From Marinibacterium profundimaris (GTDB lineage Bacteria > Pseudomonadota > Alphaproteobacteria > Rhodobacterales > Rhodobacteraceae): a stretch of 64,000 nucleotides of DNA. Where the stretch lies: NCBI RefSeq assembly GCF_002210095.1, contig NZ_AQQR01000004.1, positions 186,001-250,000 on the forward strand, written 5' to 3'. The notes beneath the pieces were generated by a model. That model was not told where the DNA came from, ran no database searches, and saw only the letters and a list, made by a program, of their open reading frames with translations. Shown piece by piece: positions 52,982 through 62,050 of this stretch (positions within the stretch are counted from its first letter, which is position 1; the number at the start of each line of letters is the position of its first letter). The position numbers and the translations under genes are program-made.

Positions 52982-55051
52982 TCAGGCGGCGCGGTGGGCG
53001 GACTTGCGCGGCCTGCGGGTCCCGGCCTGCTCCGGCCAGGCGGAGGCGGCGCCGGGCAGCGGCGCGAGCCAGGGCGTGCGCAGCCCGCCGCATTCGCCCG
53101 GTGCGGTCTGGCGGTGAACCAGCTGGCGGGCGGCCAGCAGGGCCTCGGGCAGGATCAGAGGATGCGGCACGGCAAGGTAGCGCGCGGACCAGTCGGGGCG
53201 GAAGACCTCCTTGAACCGGCGCATCCCCTGCAGGCCGTGGCGGTGGTTCAGCCCGGTGTAGGCCCGGTGCCCCAGCCGCGACAGCAGCCCCGGCGGATCG
53301 GCCCGGTCGAGCCCGGACAGCGGCGCCATGCACAGGTTGAAACTGGAGGCCCCGCCCTCGGACGCCATGGCGATGGCCTCGGCCATGATCGCGTACATCG
53401 TGCCGTTGGGCGCCTCGGGCCGCTGGCGCATCAGGTCCAGCATCCATTCCCGCCCGTCGCCCGACACCCAGACGGTGGCGAAGGCGATCAGGCTCTCGCC
53501 CTGCCAGGCGGTGACGGCCATGTGGCGGCGGTTGAAGGCCGGCGCCCAGTGGCCCATGGAGAAGCTCTGCTGGCCGCCCTTGCTGTCGTGCCAGGCCCGG
53601 GCGACATGGGCCATCTCTTCGACGGGATGGGCGCCGGGGCGGTGGCGGCGCAGGGTGACGCCGGCCTTCCGGGCGCCCCGGGTCTTGCGGCGGAGTTCGC
53701 GGCGGGCGGGGGCTTCGGGGCTCCACCCCGGCAGGGACACGGCGGCCTCCTCGCCCAGGGACTGCAGGTGGTAGCCGCGCGTCTCCCACATCGGGCGGGC
53801 GCGGGCCGAGGCCTTGTAGATCGCCAGCGTGGCGCCGGCGGCGCGGGCTTCGGCCTCGATCCCGGCGGCAAGGCTGTCCCAGGCGGCGCGCGGCGCCACC
53901 GGGTCGCCCATCACCAGCCAGATCCGCCCGGAGATCCCGTAGAAGACAAAGCCCTGCCCCTCGACCGGGAAATAGGCGTGCTTGTCGCCCAGCAGAACCA
54001 GCTCGGCCTCGGCCTGGGACGCGCTGTCCATGGTCCAGGCGATGCGTTCGCGCAGCGGCGGGCCCGAAAGCAGCGGGGTGCGCGGCGCCGATGGCGCCCG
54101 CAGGATCAGGACCAGCGCGGCGGCCAGCGGCGGCAGGTAGTAGATGAACCGGTACATCAGGATGCCGGCGGCCAGATCGGCGGGTGCGACGCCCGGCAGG
54201 GCAAGGAAGAGGATGCCTTCGAACGGGCCGGCGGCGCCGGGCGAGCCGACGAGGTAGCCCAGGGCAAGACCGGTGATGTAGATCGCCACGAAGCCAGCGA
54301 GCGGCGGCAGCGTCCCGGCCGGAAGCATGATGGCAAGGCAAAGCGCGGCGGGCACCAGGTCGGCGGCGGCAAGCAGCGCGGCCTTGGCGAGCCAGCGCGC
54401 ATCGGGGATGCGCAGGTCAAGCCGGCCGGCGCGCAGGCGGCGGGGGCGCAGGGTGCCAAGGGCGGCGCCGACCGCCATGACGGCCAGCGCGACGAGGGCC
54501 AGCGCGCGGATGCCGCCGGGCGGCAGACCGGTGATCCTGGCCGCGACGGTGGGGTCCCACAGCAGGAGCAGCGCCAGCAGCAGGGCCAGCCCCGCGAAGA
54601 AGCCGGCGGCGACGATGCCCGAGATCGCCAGCGCCTCGGCCGCGCCGATGCCGTTGGCGCGGTAGATCCGGGCGCGGGCCAGCGAGCCGGTGACCAGGCC
54701 GAAGCCCAGCACCTCGGCCATGACGGTGCCGGAAAAGCCGCCCGCCAGCGCCCGGGGCCAGGGCACGCGGCGGCCGATCCGGGTGAAGGCGAGCAGATCG
54801 TAGCCCGACACGGCCACATGGCTGAGCAGGCCGAAGGCCAGCGCCGCGACACAGGCGCCGACGGGGATGGCGGCCATGGCCTCCATCACCTGGGTCGGAC
54901 GGATGCCGGACATGCGCTGTCCCAGCAGCAGGAGGCAGCCGGCCAGCACCGCCAGCACCAAAAGGCCGCGCAGCAGCAGCGCGCGGGCGGGGCCGGATGG
55001 CCACGGGACGGCCTGTTTCAGGCGCGAGACTGTCCTGGACATGATGGGCAT
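52982..55051 (-). CDS. mprF: MprF-like phosphatidylglycerol lysyltransferase/flippase
   Basis: A 689-residue bifunctional-type MprF. The N-terminal half has about eight to ten membrane segments of the flippase-like UPF0104/LPG_synthase_TM domain. The C-terminal half (about 340-650) is the DUF2156 aminoacyl-transfer domain with GNAT-like fold (DKHAYFPVEGQGFVFYG, SFNLCMAPLSGL). It would transfer an aminoacyl group from tRNA to phosphatidylglycerol and flip the product, lowering surface charge. It is shorter than the 840-residue Gram-positive enzyme. There is no acvB/virJ neighbour as in rhizobial lpiA loci. A start three codons later (55042) is possible. Confidence 0.9.
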   Translation of the reverse strand: MPIMSRTVSRLKQAVPWPSGPARALLLRGLLVLAVLAGCLLLLGQRMSGIRPTQVMEAMAAIPVGACVAALAFGLLSHVAVSGYDLLAFTRIGRRVPWPRALAGGFSGTVMAEVLGFGLVTGSLARARIYRANGIGAAEALAISGIVAAGFFAGLALLLALLLLWDPTVAARITGLPPGGIRALALVALAVMAVGAALGTLRPRRLRAGRLDLRIPDARWLAKAALLAAADLVPAALCLAIMLPAGTLPPLAGFVAIYITGLALGYLVGSPGAAGPFEGILFLALPGVAPADLAAGILMYRFIYYLPPLAAALVLILRAPSAPRTPLLSGPPLRERIAWTMDSASQAEAELVLLGDKHAYFPVEGQGFVFYGISGRIWLVMGDPVAPRAAWDSLAAGIEAEARAAGATLAIYKASARARPMWETRGYHLQSLGEEAAVSLPGWSPEAPARRELRRKTRGARKAGVTLRRHRPGAHPVEEMAHVARAWHDSKGGQQSFSMGHWAPAFNRRHMAVTAWQGESLIAFATVWVSGDGREWMLDLMRQRPEAPNGTMYAIMAEAIAMASEGGASSFNLCMAPLSGLDRADPPGLLSRLGHRAYTGLNHRHGLQGMRRFKEVFRPDWSARYLAVPHPLILPEALLAARQLVHRQTAPGECGGLRTPWLAPLPGAASAWPEQAGTRRPRKSAHRAA

Positions 55052-55334
55052 TGCGCTGGCTCCCCCGACGGCCGGATCTCAGCGGCCGGTCCCGGCGAGG
55101 CCGCCGGGCGCCATGACCACCGCCAGGGTGCGGCCGGGTCGCCCCGGCGCCAGGCCAGGGACAACGGCACGCCGCCGACCCGAACCGGTTTCATGTCGAT
55201 CATCTGTCATCCGGCCCCTCACCCTTCGGGATCCAGACCTAACCGAGAAGTCCTGACCGAAGATGAATCGCGCCCGGATCGCGCCGGGAGCCGGGGGCTC
55301 TTGCGGTTTTCCGAGGCATCGCAACGCTCCATCC

Positions 55335-55351
55335 AGATAGGTTGGCTATCT
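55335..55351. promoter_or_regulatory. Inverted repeat upstream of the GMC oxidoreductase
   Basis: AGATAG, five-base spacer GTTGG, CTATCT: a perfect six-pair inverted repeat in an AT-rich patch 244 bases before the GMC start. Candidate operator. Confidence 0.35.
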
Positions 55352-55421
55352 ATTTATTACGGATCCCGACAGCAACCGCCCCTGGGCGCAGGCCAGGCGC
55401 GTCCGGTTGCGCGCGGTCCTG

Positions 55422-55446
55422 ATTTATGACATGAATTCAGATAAAT
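55422..55446. promoter_or_regulatory. Second inverted repeat upstream of the GMC oxidoreductase
   Basis: ATTTAT, 13-base spacer, ATAAAT. The right arm belongs to one of two GATAAATGC copies. Candidate regulatory site or promoter element. Confidence 0.3.
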
Positions 55447-55594
55447 GCGCCTTGCTGCACTGCAGAGGAACAGTGTCGCCACGATCCGGATAAATGCTGT
55501 TTCCGCCTCTGGAAAACGATCAGTTCGAGAGGTAGGCGACTGAGCACCTACGGAGCGGGCAGAACGCGCCGGGCCTGAGTCGAAGGATCCAGAC

Positions 55595-57205
55595 TTGTCC
55601 ACGAATACGTTCGATTACATCATCGTCGGCGCGGGGTCTGCCGGTTGCGTCATCGCGCATAACATCGTCAGCCGCGGCCGCGGAACGGTTCTGCTGCTTG
55701 AGGCCGGCGGCAGCGACGACAGCTGGCCGCTTCGGGCGCCCGGGGCCATACCGCAGGCGGTTGCTGCCAATTCCTGGCCCTACGCGGGCGAGCCGGAGGC
55801 GCCGACCGGGAACCGCGAGATGCCGATGCCGCAGGGCCGGGTCCTGGGCGGGTCGTCCTCGATCGGGGCGATGCTTTACGTGCGCGGGCACCCGGCGGAT
55901 TACGACGCCTGGGAGACGGAGTTCGGCGCAGCGGGCTGGAACGGCGCGGAGATGCTGCGCTATTTCAAGCGGGCCGAGCGGAACGAGGCCCTGGCCGATG
56001 CCTATCACGGCACCAATGGCCTGCTCCACGTGTCCGAGAACCGCCATCGCCACCCCTTGTCCGAAGCCTTTGTGCGGGCCGGGCAGCAGGCGGGCCATCC
56101 CTATATCCTCGATCCCAACGGCGCCTCGCAAGAGGGCGTGGGGTTCTACCAGACCACGACCCATGGCGGCGAACGCGCCTCGGCCTCGCGCACCTACCTG
56201 GCGGCGGTGCGGGACAACCCGGCGCTGAGCCTTGAAATGGACACGCTGGTCGAACGGATCGAGATCGTGCACGGCCGCGCCACCGGGGTGACCTATCGCC
56301 GGGGCGAGCGGCGCACCGCGCGGGTGCGCAAGCAGGTGATCGTCACGGCCGGGGCCATCGGCTCGCCGCGGCTGCTGCAGCTCTCGGGCGTGGGGCCCGG
56401 CGACGTGCTGGCGCGCGCCGGAGTGCGGCAGAAGGCCGAGCTGCCGGTGGGGCGGAACTTCCACGACCACCTGAACGTGTCGGTCCATGCCGCGACCCGC
56501 GAAGCGGTCTCGCTGCACTGGCGGGAGACCGGGCTGAAGATGCTCTGCGACGAGCTGGTATGGACCCTGCGGCGCTCGGGCCAGCTGGCCCAGCCGGCCG
56601 TCGACGCCTTTGCCTTTGTCGACACGGCCGGACAGGGGCGCCCGGACGTGCAGTTCCACTTCATGCCGCTGCTCGACACCTGGTCGGACCCCTGGCTGTT
56701 GCGGGACGGCTGGCGCCACGGGATCACGATCAAGGCCGGCCACCTGCAGCCGAAATCCCGCGGCACGGTCGAAATCCGCTCCTCCGATCCGACCGAACTG
56801 CCGCGGATCCGCGCAGGCTACCTGGAGCATCCCGACGACGTGCAGGGCCAGGTGCGCGCGATGCGGCTGGCGCTGCGCTTCCTCGACCAGCCGGCGCTGC
56901 GCGAGCATGTCTCGGGCCTGATCGGGCCGGGCCTGTCGGCGGATGACCCCGAGGGGCTGGAGGCCTTCGTGCGCCGCGCGTCGCGGACCTCGTACCACCC
57001 TGTGGGAACCTGCCCGATCGGTCTCGATCCGGCCAGCTCGGTCGTCGATCCGTACCTGCGGGTGCATGGGGTCGCCGGGCTGCGCGTGGCTGACAGCTCG
57101 ACCTTCCCGCGGATCCCGTCAGGCAGCACCAACGCCCCCACCATCGCGCTGGCCGAACGGGCGAGCGACCTGATCTGCGGGCTGCCGAACGCGTTGGCCG
57201 CCTGA
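55595..57205 (+). CDS. GMC family FAD-dependent oxidoreductase
   Basis: A 536-residue choline-dehydrogenase-like enzyme. FAD-binding IIVGAGSAGCVIA, GGSSSIGAMLYVRG (GMC signature 1) and TAGAIGSPRLLQLSGVG (signature 2) are intact, and the catalytic His-Asn end has YHPVGTC and SGSTNAPTIALAE. It oxidises a primary alcohol, most likely small. The start is a TTG at 55595 behind GAAGGA; no ATG gives the FAD motif at the right distance. No betaine aldehyde dehydrogenase or betI is adjacent, so choline is not implied. Confidence 0.92.
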   Translation: MSTNTFDYIIVGAGSAGCVIAHNIVSRGRGTVLLLEAGGSDDSWPLRAPGAIPQAVAANSWPYAGEPEAPTGNREMPMPQGRVLGGSSSIGAMLYVRGHPADYDAWETEFGAAGWNGAEMLRYFKRAERNEALADAYHGTNGLLHVSENRHRHPLSEAFVRAGQQAGHPYILDPNGASQEGVGFYQTTTHGGERASASRTYLAAVRDNPALSLEMDTLVERIEIVHGRATGVTYRRGERRTARVRKQVIVTAGAIGSPRLLQLSGVGPGDVLARAGVRQKAELPVGRNFHDHLNVSVHAATREAVSLHWRETGLKMLCDELVWTLRRSGQLAQPAVDAFAFVDTAGQGRPDVQFHFMPLLDTWSDPWLLRDGWRHGITIKAGHLQPKSRGTVEIRSSDPTELPRIRAGYLEHPDDVQGQVRAMRLALRFLDQPALREHVSGLIGPGLSADDPEGLEAFVRRASRTSYHPVGTCPIGLDPASSVVDPYLRVHGVAGLRVADSSTFPRIPSGSTNAPTIALAERASDLICGLPNALAA

Positions 57206-57272
57206 GGGTCCGGCGGAGTCTGCCGGTTCGGGATCCCGGAGATCCGGGCAGAGCGTGCCGAACGCGCGCGCC

Positions 57273-58340
57273 TTACCGCGCCAGCAGCGCCCCCGCCATC
57301 ATGTCCGCCGCCGCCGGACCCAGCGCAAGCGGCGTGTCATGCAGCACCGACAGCCGGGTCAGCGCCTGCAGGTCCGCGTCGCCGCTGTGCGGCAAGGTCG
57401 GATCGGCGAAGAAGATCATCGCGTCCAGGTCCCCGGTCGCCACCAGGGCGCCCAGCTGCTGATCGCCGCCGCGCCCGCCGCGCTGCAGCCGCTGGACCTG
57501 CAATTCGGGCGCTGCCTCGGCGATCATGCGACCGGTGCCGCCGGTGCAGATCAGCCGGTGCCCCGCCAGCGCCCGGCGGTGCCGCAGCACCCAGGCGCGC
57601 AGCTGCGGCTTGCGCGTGTCATGGGCCGACAGCGCCAGCCGCCGCGGCGCGATCGACGTGGCGCGCGCCTTGTGCGTCAGGTCGAGGATCGCGCGCACCT
57701 GTTCGGCAAAGCCTTCGCCCTCGGCCGGGAATTCGCCGGCCAGCGCCGCCGTCCCCACCGTGAAACCCGCCGCCCCGGCCTGCGCGGCATCGGAGATCCG
57801 GTCCGGACTGTCGATGCTGCCAGCCATGATCACCGGCTTCTCGACGGCCGCGCAGACCGACGCCATCAGCGCGGGCACCGCCCCGTCGAACCGGTAGGCC
57901 AGCAGGTCCAGCCCATGGACGTGTTCGAGGTCCGCCAGCTTGCGCGCGGAGTCCACGATCGCCTCCGCCGGGCCTTCCAGCACGCTGGGATGGCCGGTGA
58001 TCCGGCCCGGAAAGGGAAAGTAGCGCAGCGGGTGGTGCCGGGTCAGGGCCGTCACGTCTTCGGCCCGGGTGCCCCCCAGCAGGCAATCCACATCAAGGTC
58101 GATCGCCGCCCGGGCCGAGGCCAGCTCGCTCTCGGCATCGAGGCTGACCACCTCCAGGTAGGACCGCCCCCCGGCCCGGCGGATCGCATCCGCGAGGCCC
58201 TTCAGCTCGGCAAAGGGCAGGCCCACGTCCTTGAAGCCGATATGGCGCACCCCGCCTTCCAGCGCCTCGTCCAGCCGCGCGCGCGCATCCGCGATGGTGC
58301 AGTCGTTCGAGGTGAGCATAAGGATGAAATCGAAAGCCAT
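57273..58340 (-). CDS. TIM-barrel / methylglyoxal synthase fusion
   Basis: A 355-residue two-domain protein. Residues 1-228 look like a TIM barrel, with a phosphate-binding end in VIMAGSIDSPDRIS and AGFTVGTAAL and a first strand ending in GFKDVG. Residues 234-355 match methylglyoxal synthase (MgsA): LSAHDTRK, CTGGTG, GGDQQLGALV with Asp293 at the place of E. coli Asp71, and FFADPTLPHSGDADLQAL. Asp321 and Asp323 are conserved, but the E. coli His98 position appears to be Gly320 with a His two residues earlier. MgsA makes methylglyoxal from dihydroxyacetone phosphate. Start 58340 behind GGGGAG. Confidence 0.8.
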   Translation of the reverse strand: MAFDFILMLTSNDCTIADARARLDEALEGGVRHIGFKDVGLPFAELKGLADAIRRAGGRSYLEVVSLDAESELASARAAIDLDVDCLLGGTRAEDVTALTRHHPLRYFPFPGRITGHPSVLEGPAEAIVDSARKLADLEHVHGLDLLAYRFDGAVPALMASVCAAVEKPVIMAGSIDSPDRISDAAQAGAAGFTVGTAALAGEFPAEGEGFAEQVRAILDLTHKARATSIAPRRLALSAHDTRKPQLRAWVLRHRRALAGHRLICTGGTGRMIAEAAPELQVQRLQRGGRGGDQQLGALVATGDLDAMIFFADPTLPHSGDADLQALTRLSVLHDTPLALGPAAADMMAGALLAR

Positions 58341-58561
58341 GTGCGGTCTCCCCGGGTGCGGACAGGGAGGCTGCCGCGTTTTCGCCGGGGACAGAGTGAC
58401 CGCTTCGGCGGGGAAATCCTAGGGCGAAATCGGTGCGGCGGGCGCCGGGAAGTTGTGTAATCGCAAAGGGCGCGGCCCGGCCCTGTCCGGGGGCGCGGAA
58501 GGGGGCGCCTGGCACCGGGCCGGAGCCGTCCCACATGGGCACGGCTCCGGATCTTCGTGGA

Positions 58562-59935
58562 TCAGAGAACCTCGTTCACGGCGCGCGTCATGGCGGCCAC
58601 GATCATGTCGGCCTCGTCGCGGGTCAGGCAAAACGGCGGGGCGAAGCCGATGATGTCGCCCTGCGGCATGGCGCGGCCGATCACGCTGCCCGTCTCGAGC
58701 AGCTTGGCCGAGACCTGCGCACCGATCTTGCGCTCGGGATCGAAGAAGCGCCGGTCGGCCCGGTCCTCGACGAATTCCACGGCCGCCAGCATGCCTTCGC
58801 CCCGGATATCACCGACGTTTGCATGATCGCCCAGCGCGTCGCGCAGGCCCTTTTGCAGATAGGCGCCGACCTCGGCCGCGTTGGCGACAAGGTCCAGATC
58901 GTCCAGCAGTTTCAGGTTGGCCACCCCGGCGGCGGCGCCGATGGGATGGGCGGAATAGGTCCAGCCATGGCCGATCGGGCCGTTTTCATCCGTGCCCTGT
59001 TCCAGCACCTTCCACATCTTGTCGCCCAAGACCGAGCCCGACAGCGGCGCATAGGCCGAGGTCAGACCCTTGGCGATGGTGATCAGGTCCGGTTCGATCC
59101 CGTAATGGGCCGAGCCGGTCATGCTGCCCAGCCGGCCGAAGCCGGTGACGACCTCGTCGGCGACCAGAAGGATGTCGTGGCGGCGCAGCACCTCCTGGAT
59201 CGCGGGCCAGTAGCCTGCGGGCGGCGGCACGATACCCCCGGTGCCCAGAACCGGCTCGCCGATGAAGGCGGCGATCGTGTCGGCGCCTTCGCGGTCGATC
59301 AGCGCTTCCAGCTCGGCGACGCAATGGGCGACGAACTGCGCTTCGGTCTGGTTCAGATCCTCGCGGCGGAAATAATCGGGCGCCACGGTGTGTTTCACCT
59401 GGCTCACCGGCAGGTCGAACTTCTTGTGGAACAGCTCAAGCCCCGTGAGCGAACCTGTCACCAGCCCCGAGCCGTGATAGCCGCGCCAGCGCGAGATGAT
59501 CTTCTTCTTCTCCGGCCGGCCGAGGATGTTGTTGTAGTACCAGATCAGCTTGACGTTGGTCTCGTTCGCATCCGAGCCGCCGAGGCCGAAATAGACCTTG
59601 GACATGTTGGCCGGCATCCGGTCCAGCACCATCTTGGCCAGCGTGATCGAGGCCTCGGTCCCGTGGCCCACATAGGCGTGGTAATAGGCCAGCTCCTTCG
59701 CCTGCGCGGCGATGGCCTCGGCGATCTCGGGCCGGCCATAGCCGACGTTGACGCAATAAAGCCCGGCAAAGCCGTCCAGCAGGCGCTTGCCGTCGCGGTC
59801 CTCGATATGTGCGCCGGAGGCGGTGCGGATCACCCGGTTCGGGCTTTCGCCGCGCGCATGCTGAGCCAGATGCGTGGAGGGGTGAAAGAAGTTTTCCCGA
59901 TCCCATTGATCGAGCTGGTCATTGCGCAACATCAT
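58562..59935 (-). CDS. Class III omega-aminotransferase (atf)
   Basis: A 457-residue fold-type I PLP enzyme of the omega-amino acid/diamine group. [16 protein letters not shown] near residue 55, [15 protein letters not shown] for PLP phosphate, [13 protein letters not shown], and Schiff-base Lys289 in [12 protein letters not shown]. It lies 15 bases after the aldehyde dehydrogenase gene, so amine and resulting aldehyde would be handled in sequence. Candidate substrates are GABA, putrescine or diaminobutyrate (see the asnC-ssd-atf finding). Confidence 0.92.
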   Translation of the reverse strand: MMLRNDQLDQWDRENFFHPSTHLAQHARGESPNRVIRTASGAHIEDRDGKRLLDGFAGLYCVNVGYGRPEIAEAIAAQAKELAYYHAYVGHGTEASITLAKMVLDRMPANMSKVYFGLGGSDANETNVKLIWYYNNILGRPEKKKIISRWRGYHGSGLVTGSLTGLELFHKKFDLPVSQVKHTVAPDYFRREDLNQTEAQFVAHCVAELEALIDREGADTIAAFIGEPVLGTGGIVPPPAGYWPAIQEVLRRHDILLVADEVVTGFGRLGSMTGSAHYGIEPDLITIAKGLTSAYAPLSGSVLGDKMWKVLEQGTDENGPIGHGWTYSAHPIGAAAGVANLKLLDDLDLVANAAEVGAYLQKGLRDALGDHANVGDIRGEGMLAAVEFVEDRADRRFFDPERKIGAQVSAKLLETGSVIGRAMPQGDIIGFAPPFCLTRDEADMIVAAMTRAVNEVL

Positions 59936-59950
59936 CGGTTCCTTTCCGCG

Positions 59951-61426
59951 TCATGCCCAGTCGCGGCAGACGTATTTGACTTCGGTGAATTCTTCCATGC
60001 CCAGGCGGGCGCCTTCGCGGCCCAGGCCGGATTGCTTGGTGCCGCCGAAGGGGATCGGCGCGCCGGTGACCTTGGTGCGGTTCACCGCCACCATGCCGTA
60101 TTGCAGCGCCCGGCTGACCCGGTAGATCCGACGCGGGTCATGGGCATGCAGATAGGCGACAAGGCCGTATTCGCTGTCGTTGGCGCGGGCGACGACCTCG
60201 TCCTCGGTGTCGAAGGGCAGGATCGCGGCGATGGGGCCGAAGGTCTCCTCGCGCATGATCAGGGCGGTGTCGGGCACGTCGACCAGCACGGTGGGCTGAT
60301 AAAAGAGCGAGCCCGCCTCGCGCCGCTTGCCGCCGCAGACCAGCCGCGCGCCCTTCTCCAGCGCGTCGGCGACCTGCGCCTCCTGCCGCTGCACCGCGCG
60401 TTCGTGGATCAGCGGGCCGATGTCGGGATCGTCCATGCCGTTGCCGAGGGTCAGCTGGCCTGTGGCCTCGCTGAACTTTTCCAGAAACGCGTCGTAGACC
60501 GGCCGCTGCACGTAGATCCGGTTGGCGCCCAGGCAATCCTGGCCCGAGGTGGCGAACTTGGCCTTCATGGTCTCTTCGACCGCCGTCTCGAGATCGGCGC
60601 ATTCGAAGATCACCACCGGCGCGTGGCCACCCAGTTCCAGCACCAGCTTCTTCACCGTCTGCGCGGACTGGCGGTAGAGCAGCTTGCCGACCTCGGTCGA
60701 GCCGGTGAAGGACAGCGCGCGCACGCGGGGATCTTCGGTCCAGGGCCCGGTGACGGTGGCGCCGTCGCCGGTGATCACGTTGAACACGCCGGCAGGCACG
60801 CCCGCGCGCTCGGCCAGTTCGGCCAGGGCCAGCGCGCTGAACGGCGTTTCGGCCGAGGGATGCGCCACCACGGTGCAGCCCGCCGCCAGTGCCGCGGCCG
60901 CCTTGCGGGTCAGCATGGCCGAGGGGAAGTTCCACGGGGTGATCAGCGCCACGACGCCCACCGGCTCGCGCCAGAGCTCGACCTCGGCATCGGGCAGGTG
61001 GCTGGTGACGCCCTCGATGTTCGGGCGCTTGGATTCCTCTGCGTAGAATTCGAGGAACCCGGCGGCATAGTCGATCTCGCCCAGCGCCTCGGAGAGCGGT
61101 TTGCCCTGTTCCAGCACCATGATCCGGGCGAGGTCCTCGCGATGCGCACCCAGCAGGTCGAACCAGCGGCGCAGGATCGCGGACCGCTCCTGCGGCAGCA
61201 GCCCGGCCCAGTGGTCGAAGGCCGCCTGCGCGGCATCCACGGCGGCGCGGGACTGATCGGCAGTAAGGCTGGCGACCTCGCCCAGCTGCGCGCCGTTGGC
61301 GGGGTCGGTCACGGTGAAGGTTTCGCCGGTGACTCCGGCGCACCATTTGCCGTTCACATAGGCGAAGGACCGCACCAGCGACTTGTCTGAAATGTCGTCG
61401 CGGGCGGACAGGGCTGTTCCGGGCAT
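59951..61426 (-). CDS. NAD(P)-dependent succinate-semialdehyde dehydrogenase type (ssd)
   Basis: A 491-residue aldehyde dehydrogenase of the GabD group. TPWNFPSAMLTRK and the FTGSTEVGKLL cofactor region, active-site Glu in LELGGHAPVV and Cys in SGQDCLGANR, and TFGPIAAI near the C-terminus. GabD-like enzymes oxidise succinate semialdehyde; related enzymes in ectoine catabolism act on aspartate semialdehyde. CAGGAGG precedes the ATG at 61426. It forms an operon with the aminotransferase. Confidence 0.93.
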   Translation of the reverse strand: MPGTALSARDDISDKSLVRSFAYVNGKWCAGVTGETFTVTDPANGAQLGEVASLTADQSRAAVDAAQAAFDHWAGLLPQERSAILRRWFDLLGAHREDLARIMVLEQGKPLSEALGEIDYAAGFLEFYAEESKRPNIEGVTSHLPDAEVELWREPVGVVALITPWNFPSAMLTRKAAAALAAGCTVVAHPSAETPFSALALAELAERAGVPAGVFNVITGDGATVTGPWTEDPRVRALSFTGSTEVGKLLYRQSAQTVKKLVLELGGHAPVVIFECADLETAVEETMKAKFATSGQDCLGANRIYVQRPVYDAFLEKFSEATGQLTLGNGMDDPDIGPLIHERAVQRQEAQVADALEKGARLVCGGKRREAGSLFYQPTVLVDVPDTALIMREETFGPIAAILPFDTEDEVVARANDSEYGLVAYLHAHDPRRIYRVSRALQYGMVAVNRTKVTGAPIPFGGTKQSGLGREGARLGMEEFTEVKYVCRDWA

Positions 61427-61564
61427 GGCTACCTCCTGTTTGCGCGGCCTGTTCCGGGGCCATCATCGGCATCCGCCGCAGAAGGTGAGACTGAACTTGC
61501 CCGCCCGGACAGCCCGTCTGGCTGTCACAAGGGGGCCGGACCACTCATGTGGGCTGTGCCGCGC

Positions 61565-62050
61565 TCAGGACGCGGCGGGGCCCAGCAGCAGCTCGATCGG
61601 GGGTGGGGCGCTGCCCTTGACCGGCTTGGTCACCACGTAGGTGAAGTAGCGCGACAGGCCGATGCGGTCGTCCAGCATCTGGTCGATCAGCCGCTGGTAG
61701 GCGTCGATATCCGGGGTGACGATCTGCAACAGGTAGTCGAACCCGCCGCCCAGCGCCCAGCAGCCGACGACCTCGTCATAGGTCTGCATCGCGGCCTCGA
61801 AGGCCTGCTGCCGGGCGGCGGTGTGATCGGTGAGCTCGGCGGTGACGAAGACGGTGACATGCGGCGCCAGCTTGCGCAGGTTGATCCGCGCGCCGTAGCC
61901 TTCGATCAGCCCGGCCTTTTCCAGCTTGCGCAGCCGGTCCCAGGCGGGCGTGGGGGAGAGGCCGATGCGCTCGGCCAGCGCCGCCTTGGTGATGCGCCCC
62001 TCGCGGGCGATCACCTGCAGGATCCGGATATCGCGATCGTCCAGCTGCAT
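61565..62050 (-). CDS. Lrp/AsnC family regulator (asnC of the asnC-ssd-atf module)
   Basis: A 161-residue regulator starting at 62050. HTH: DDRDIRILQVIAREGRI and LAERIGLSPTPAWDRLRKLE. The TPAW version of the recognition region differs from the SPSAC form of the other Lrp protein at 46 kb. The ligand domain has GCWALGGGFDYLLQI. The C-terminus carries an extra Pro-rich end. The ribosome binding site is weak. It lies 138 bases upstream of ssd on the same strand, so it is probably the local activator or repressor. Confidence 0.9.
   Translation of the reverse strand: MQLDDRDIRILQVIAREGRITKAALAERIGLSPTPAWDRLRKLEKAGLIEGYGARINLRKLAPHVTVFVTAELTDHTAARQQAFEAAMQTYDEVVGCWALGGGFDYLLQIVTPDIDAYQRLIDQMLDDRIGLSRYFTYVVTKPVKGSAPPPIELLLGPAAS

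Larger units (their letters stand above)
55052..55594. other. Long divergent intergenic region, mprF to GMC oxidoreductase
   Basis: A 543-base region without a supported gene. The right half (55325-55530) is AT-rich. It holds AGATAG-GTTGG-CTATCT (55335-55351), ATTTAT...ATAAAT (55422-55446) and two copies of GATAAATGC (55439 and about 55489). These look like regulator sites for the GMC gene. Confidence 0.45.

Noticed and set aside
55595-57205. Choline dehydrogenase BetA
   Set aside because: The GMC family match is clear, but no betB, betI or choline transporter lies nearby, so choline specificity is not supported.
58433-61390. A 985-codon open frame opposite the aminotransferase and dehydrogenase genes
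   Set aside because: It is the antisense shadow of two well-supported enzymes in GC-rich DNA. Its composition is Arg/Gly/Ala/His rich and shows no domain.
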